In this document: piece after piece, positions 6,687 through 9,640 of the stretch
Position numbering within the stretch: position 1 is the first letter of the stretch
Layout: every line of letters begins with the position of its first letter
Position numbers and translations under genes: made by a program
Notes under the pieces: model-generated
The model's input: the letters and a program-made list of their open reading frames with translations, nothing else
The model's database searches: none
What the model was told of the DNA's origin: nothing
From: Planctomycetota bacterium
Lineage (GTDB): Bacteria > Planctomycetota > UBA1135 > JALUZX01
NCBI GenBank assembly: GCA_027011425.1
Contig: JALUZX010000335.1
Location: 1-9,640, forward strand
DNA length: 9,640 nucleotides
Direction of reading: 5' to 3'

Positions 6687-9419
6687 TCAGGGGCCCCGTT
6701 TCTTCCGGTTTTTCTTGACCATCGGGTCGGGGCGGACCTGGAGGACCTGGTGGAAAGCGGCCTTTCCCAGGGTCAGGCGGATGGTGTAGGAACCGGGCTT
6801 CACCAGGGGGCCTGGCCTCTTCTTCCCTTTTTTCCCCTTCTTGCCTTCCTCTCTCAGGTCCCATTCCACCCGGTTGAGGCCGGGAAGGGCCGTGGCCTTC
6901 AGGGCCCGCAACACTTTGTCCTTGCCCTTCAGGATCTGCAGGTGGGGGGATTCCTTGGGCCGTTCCTTGAACCAGTAGTAGATGGAGGCCGCCGGCGGCG
7001 GGTTGGGGACCCGGTAGACCTGGTCTCCCTGGCGCATGCGGACCATCTGGTTCACCCAGAGGGTCACCACCTTAGGCTTGAAAAGCACCGCTTCCCTGCG
7101 GGTCATCCTCCGGGCGCAGGCTTCGAGGCCCGATACGTCCAACCGCCACACCCCCCGGCCGTGGGTGGCGATCACAAGGTCCTTCTCTTCTTTCTGTACA
7201 ACCATGTCCCGGACGGCCACGGTGGGGAGGTTCCCTTTCAGGGAAAACCAGCTCTTTCCCCGGTCCAGGGAGGCGAAGATCCCGAACTCCGTCCCCGCGT
7301 AGAGAAGGTCGGCGTTGAAGGGATCCTCCCGCACCTCGTGGACCGGGCCCCTCCCGATGCCCGCGCCGATCCGCTTCCACCTTCTCCCGAAGTTTTCGCT
7401 GGAGAAGATGTAGACGCCCAGGTCGTCCGACCGGTGCCCGTCGAAGGAGAGGTAGACCCGGCCGGAAGAGAAGCGGGAAGGCTCGATGCCGCTCACGTAG
7501 AGGGGCCCCGGAAGGCCGTGGACGTTCTGGTCCAGGCTCTTCCACTTCCTCCCGCTGTCGCGGCTGATCCATAGGGCTCCGTCGTCGGTCCCGGCGTAGA
7601 GAAGCCCCCGGGACTTGGAGGAATGGACAAGGACGGTGGCCGTTCCTCTCCCGGTCTTCCCAAGGGGCGGGCTCATGATCCCGGCCTTTTTCCATCCTCC
7701 GCTTACGTGGATCACGTAGTTTCCCGCCATCCAGAGGATGTCCGGATTGAAGGGATCGAGCTGGAAAGGGGTGTCCCAGTTGAAGAGGAGTTTCTTTCCC
7801 GCCGGGGGCTTGGGTTTTTTCACCCATCCCCCCCGGCCGGTGCGGAGATTCCTCCAGCCGATTCCGCCGAATTGGCTCTCGAAGAAGAGCAGATCGGGAT
7901 CCTTGGGGTGAGGGTGGGCCACGAATCCGTCCCCCCAGCCCAGATTGAAGACGTCCCCCCAGACGATGCCGTCTCCCAGCCTGGTGCGGCTCGGGAAGCC
8001 CCAGGTGCCGTTGTCCTGGAGGCCGCCGTAGATGTAATACGGCTCCCTGTCATCAACATCCACGTGGTAGTACTGGGCGCAGGGCAGGTTGTCGAAGAAT
8101 CGCCACGTCTTGCCCCGGTTGCGGCTTTCGAAGACGCCGCCGTCGCAACCCATGAGCAGGTGTTCCGGATCCGAGGGGTCGATCCAGATGTCGTGGAAAT
8201 CGGCGTGGAGGCTTCCCTTGGCCCGCTTGAACGTCTTGCCGCCGTCACGGGAGACGAAGTAGACCGCGCCCAGGACATAGACCCTCTCCGGATCGGAGGG
8301 ATCCACCCGGATCCGGCCGAAGTAGTAGGGCCTGGGGTTCAGGGAATTCACCCTCCGCCAGGTCTCCCCCCAGTCGCCGGAGCGGTAGACCCCGCCTGTC
8401 TGGAACCCCCGGGGGCCCTGCTTGTCCTGGACGTTCTCCACCTGGCCGCCGAGATAGGCCCCGAATCCCTTCTTCTTGTTCTCTCCCCTGCCCGTCCCGG
8501 GAGGCGTCTCCCCGTCGGGCCAGCCCAGACGTTCCGTGGCGATCAGGGCGTAGAGGACGGGTTTCTTGCCCGGGTGAAGGGTGAGGCCGATCCTTCCCAT
8601 CCGGACCGTGGGGAGACCTTTCTGGAGCCTCTTCCAGTGGTCCCCCCCGTCGTCGGAACGCCAGATCCCGGCCCCTTTGCCGAAACGGCGGGGCGGATCG
8701 TTGGTGTCGAATCCGTCCCGCCGCCGGTCCCATGTGGCGGCCAGGATCCTTTTGGAGTTTTCCGGGTCGATGAGCACGTCCACGGCTCCCGTCTTCTCGT
8801 CCACCCAGAGGACCTTCTTCCAGGTCTTTCCGCCGTCCCGCGTGCGGAAGACCCCCCGTTCCGGGTTGGTTCCCCAGAGCTTTCCGCAGGCCGCCGCGTA
8901 GACCGTGTCCGGGTCCTTGGGGTCCACGGCGATCCTGCCGATCTGGAAGGTTTTTGCCAGGCCCGCGTGGGTCCAGGTCCTGCCCCCGTCCCGGGAGACG
9001 TAGACCCCGTCCCCCCAGGAGACGGAGTTGCGGGCGTTGGCCTCGCCCGTCCCGACCCAGACGACCTTGGGGTCGGAGGGCGCCAGGGCTACGGCTCCCA
9101 GGGAGACCGTGGTAGCCCGGTCGAATACGGGCGTCCAGGTGGTCCCGGCGTCGGTGGTCTTGAAGAGCCCCCCCGAGGCGGTGGCCACGTACCATGTGGC
9201 GGGTCTTTTGGGGTTCACGGCGATGCCCGTGATCCGCCCGCTCATGTTGGCGGGTCCCAGGCTTTGCCAGCGGGGGGTATAGGCCAGGGGGAAGCGGGCC
9301 CCGGTCTCCCCGGTTCGGGTCCGCCCGGGCGGCGCCTGGGCCGGGAGGAAGGGAGGCTGGAAGAAAAGAAGGAGAAGGAGGGCGAAGCCGGGGGCCGGGA
9401 TCTTCCCTCTTTTTCTCAC
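6687..9419 (-). CDS. Secreted Asp-box (BNR/VPS10 sortilin-like) beta-propeller protein
   Basis: This 910-residue exported protein has a signal peptide (MRKRGK, then a Leu-rich core; cleavage likely after PAQA, about residue 29) and a long array of Asp-box hairpins (S-x-D-x-G-x-T-W type). I count ten: starts at residues 87, 141, 192, 254, 346, 389, 431, 618, 673 and 716. They are spread over about 50-760, long enough for two propellers. Related proteins are annotated as glycosyl hydrolase BNR-repeat or VPS10 domain-containing proteins. Asp boxes are structural, so enzyme activity cannot be claimed. A FlgD-Ig-like beta domain closes the protein (about 805-898: LQILKGKDKVLRALKA, GLNRVEWDLRE, VKPGSYTIRLT), interrupted by a Lys/Gly-rich stretch at 859-868 and ending in a basic tail. 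The GTG start has no good Shine-Dalgarno but overlaps the upstream stop (GTGA), so translation is probably coupled. The first internal Met (59) lies beyond the signal peptide, supporting GTG. Likely role: binding or processing an extracellular polymer. Confidence 0.9.
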   Translation of the reverse strand: MRKRGKIPAPGFALLLLLFFQPPFLPAQAPPGRTRTGETGARFPLAYTPRWQSLGPANMSGRITGIAVNPKRPATWYVATASGGLFKTTDAGTTWTPVFDRATTVSLGAVALAPSDPKVVWVGTGEANARNSVSWGDGVYVSRDGGRTWTHAGLAKTFQIGRIAVDPKDPDTVYAAACGKLWGTNPERGVFRTRDGGKTWKKVLWVDEKTGAVDVLIDPENSKRILAATWDRRRDGFDTNDPPRRFGKGAGIWRSDDGGDHWKRLQKGLPTVRMGRIGLTLHPGKKPVLYALIATERLGWPDGETPPGTGRGENKKKGFGAYLGGQVENVQDKQGPRGFQTGGVYRSGDWGETWRRVNSLNPRPYYFGRIRVDPSDPERVYVLGAVYFVSRDGGKTFKRAKGSLHADFHDIWIDPSDPEHLLMGCDGGVFESRNRGKTWRFFDNLPCAQYYHVDVDDREPYYIYGGLQDNGTWGFPSRTRLGDGIVWGDVFNLGWGDGFVAHPHPKDPDLLFFESQFGGIGWRNLRTGRGGWVKKPKPPAGKKLLFNWDTPFQLDPFNPDILWMAGNYVIHVSGGWKKAGIMSPPLGKTGRGTATVLVHSSKSRGLLYAGTDDGALWISRDSGRKWKSLDQNVHGLPGPLYVSGIEPSRFSSGRVYLSFDGHRSDDLGVYIFSSENFGRRWKRIGAGIGRGPVHEVREDPFNADLLYAGTEFGIFASLDRGKSWFSLKGNLPTVAVRDMVVQKEEKDLVIATHGRGVWRLDVSGLEACARRMTRREAVLFKPKVVTLWVNQMVRMRQGDQVYRVPNPPPAASIYYWFKERPKESPHLQILKGKDKVLRALKATALPGLNRVEWDLREEGKKGKKGKKRPGPLVKPGSYTIRLTLGKAAFHQVLQVRPDPMVKKNRKKRGP

Positions 9420-9640
9420 CGCCAGAATCCGATCGCCTGGGGCCCCAGGGAGAGGAGGCCTCCTTTCCAGGGGAGAAGGGACCCCATGAGGGCGGGAGAT
9501 CCCCGGGGAGGCTCGTATTCCAGTTCCAGGTAGAGGTCCCTCCTCGTGTCGGCCCGGTAGAGGGCGTCTTCGGTGCAGAAGAGCACGGCGTTTTTTGCAA
9601 GGAGGGGGCGGCCCAGGAAGTGCTCTCCTTTCTGGAGGGG
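9416..9640 (-). CDS. C-terminal part of a probable PQQ-like beta-propeller protein (5' end beyond window)
   Basis: An open frame enters from the right edge and runs 74 codons to a TGA at 9418-9416. It has no start codon in the window that would be a natural N-terminus. The visible chain includes GRPLLAKNAVLFCTEDALYR, ADTRRDLYLELEYEPP, and the ending GGLLSLGPQAIGFWR. The pattern of a short strand, a Leu/Tyr-Arg-Ala-Asp turn and a final strand ending in G-P-x-x-I-x-F resembles the last blades of PQQ-like (BamB/quinoprotein-type) propellers. That family call is tentative; the coding call is firmer. It fits because the stop overlaps the GTG start of the Asp-box propeller gene by four bases, the only evident operon junction in the window. 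The overlapping minus-strand frame at 8245-9600 is a GC-driven shadow. Nothing in the fragment shows cofactor-binding residues. Confidence 0.8.
   Translation of the reverse strand, partial: PLQKGEHFLGRPLLAKNAVLFCTEDALYRADTRRDLYLELEYEPPRGSPALMGSLLPWKGGLLSLGPQAIGFWR

Noticed and set aside
7623..9533. 636-residue plus-strand frame opposite the Asp-box protein
   Set aside because: Despite its length it is Pro/Gly/Val-rich without domains, and its opposite strand holds ten Asp boxes in one frame and a GTGA gene junction.
8245..9600. 451-residue minus-strand frame overlapping both propeller genes
   Set aside because: It is out of frame with the signal peptide and Asp boxes and crosses the GTGA junction; its composition is Arg/Gly/Pro-rich.
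1..9640. Defence system, mobile element or CRISPR array
   Set aside because: I saw no transposase, integrase, nuclease or toxin-like protein, no spaced direct repeats and no terminal inverted repeats; all large genes belong to housekeeping-type or secreted-protein families.

Overview
The window is GC-rich bacterial DNA, densely coding on both strands. The best lineage clue is the C-terminal half of the secreted subtilase at 1684-4398. It has a YGAGCPGTG motif and a matching tail (LPFDLTPLGAKGC, then QWFVLDPKANPAG), a pairing I know mainly from secreted proteins of Planctomycetota. The other large genes also suit a planctomycete-like bacterium with a big extracytoplasmic proteome: a sialate O-acetylesterase-type SGNH esterase, an Asp-box (VPS10/sortilin-like) beta-propeller and the tail of a probable PQQ-like propeller. 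This assignment is inference from protein style; no rRNA or other marker gene is present.

Layout, left to right. (1) 1-154, minus: 5' end of a gene with a clear signal peptide, cut by the window edge. (2) 155-301: short divergent intergenic region with a perfect 8-bp inverted repeat and weak promoter-like hexamers on both strands. (3) 302-1618, plus: cytoplasmic P-loop protein of the cyclic 2,3-diphosphoglycerate synthetase / COG2403 GTPase family, followed by a strong intrinsic terminator. (4) 1684-4398, minus: secreted S8 serine protease with propeptide, intact catalytic residues and a composite beta-rich C-terminus. (5) 4399-4634: divergent intergenic region with a good sigma70-like promoter for the protease. 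(6) 4635-6677, plus: secreted sialate O-acetylesterase-like enzyme with an F5/8 type C-like domain. (7) 6687-9419, minus: large secreted Asp-box propeller protein, convergent with the esterase and only 9 bp away. (8) 9416-9640, minus: C-terminal 74 codons of an upstream gene whose stop overlaps the GTG start of the propeller gene (GTGA), so these two are translationally coupled.

Except for the 9416-9640/6687-9419 pair, neighbours are divergent or convergent, so most genes appear to be single transcription units. Four of the five proteins whose N-terminus is visible have signal peptides (the GTPase is the exception). The theme is breakdown or binding of extracellular protein and acetylated glycan, next to an unrelated cytoplasmic gene that may make the thermoprotectant cyclic 2,3-diphosphoglycerate. 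I see no mobile element, CRISPR array, tRNA, rRNA or defence system. The least described material is the nested C-terminal architecture of the protease.
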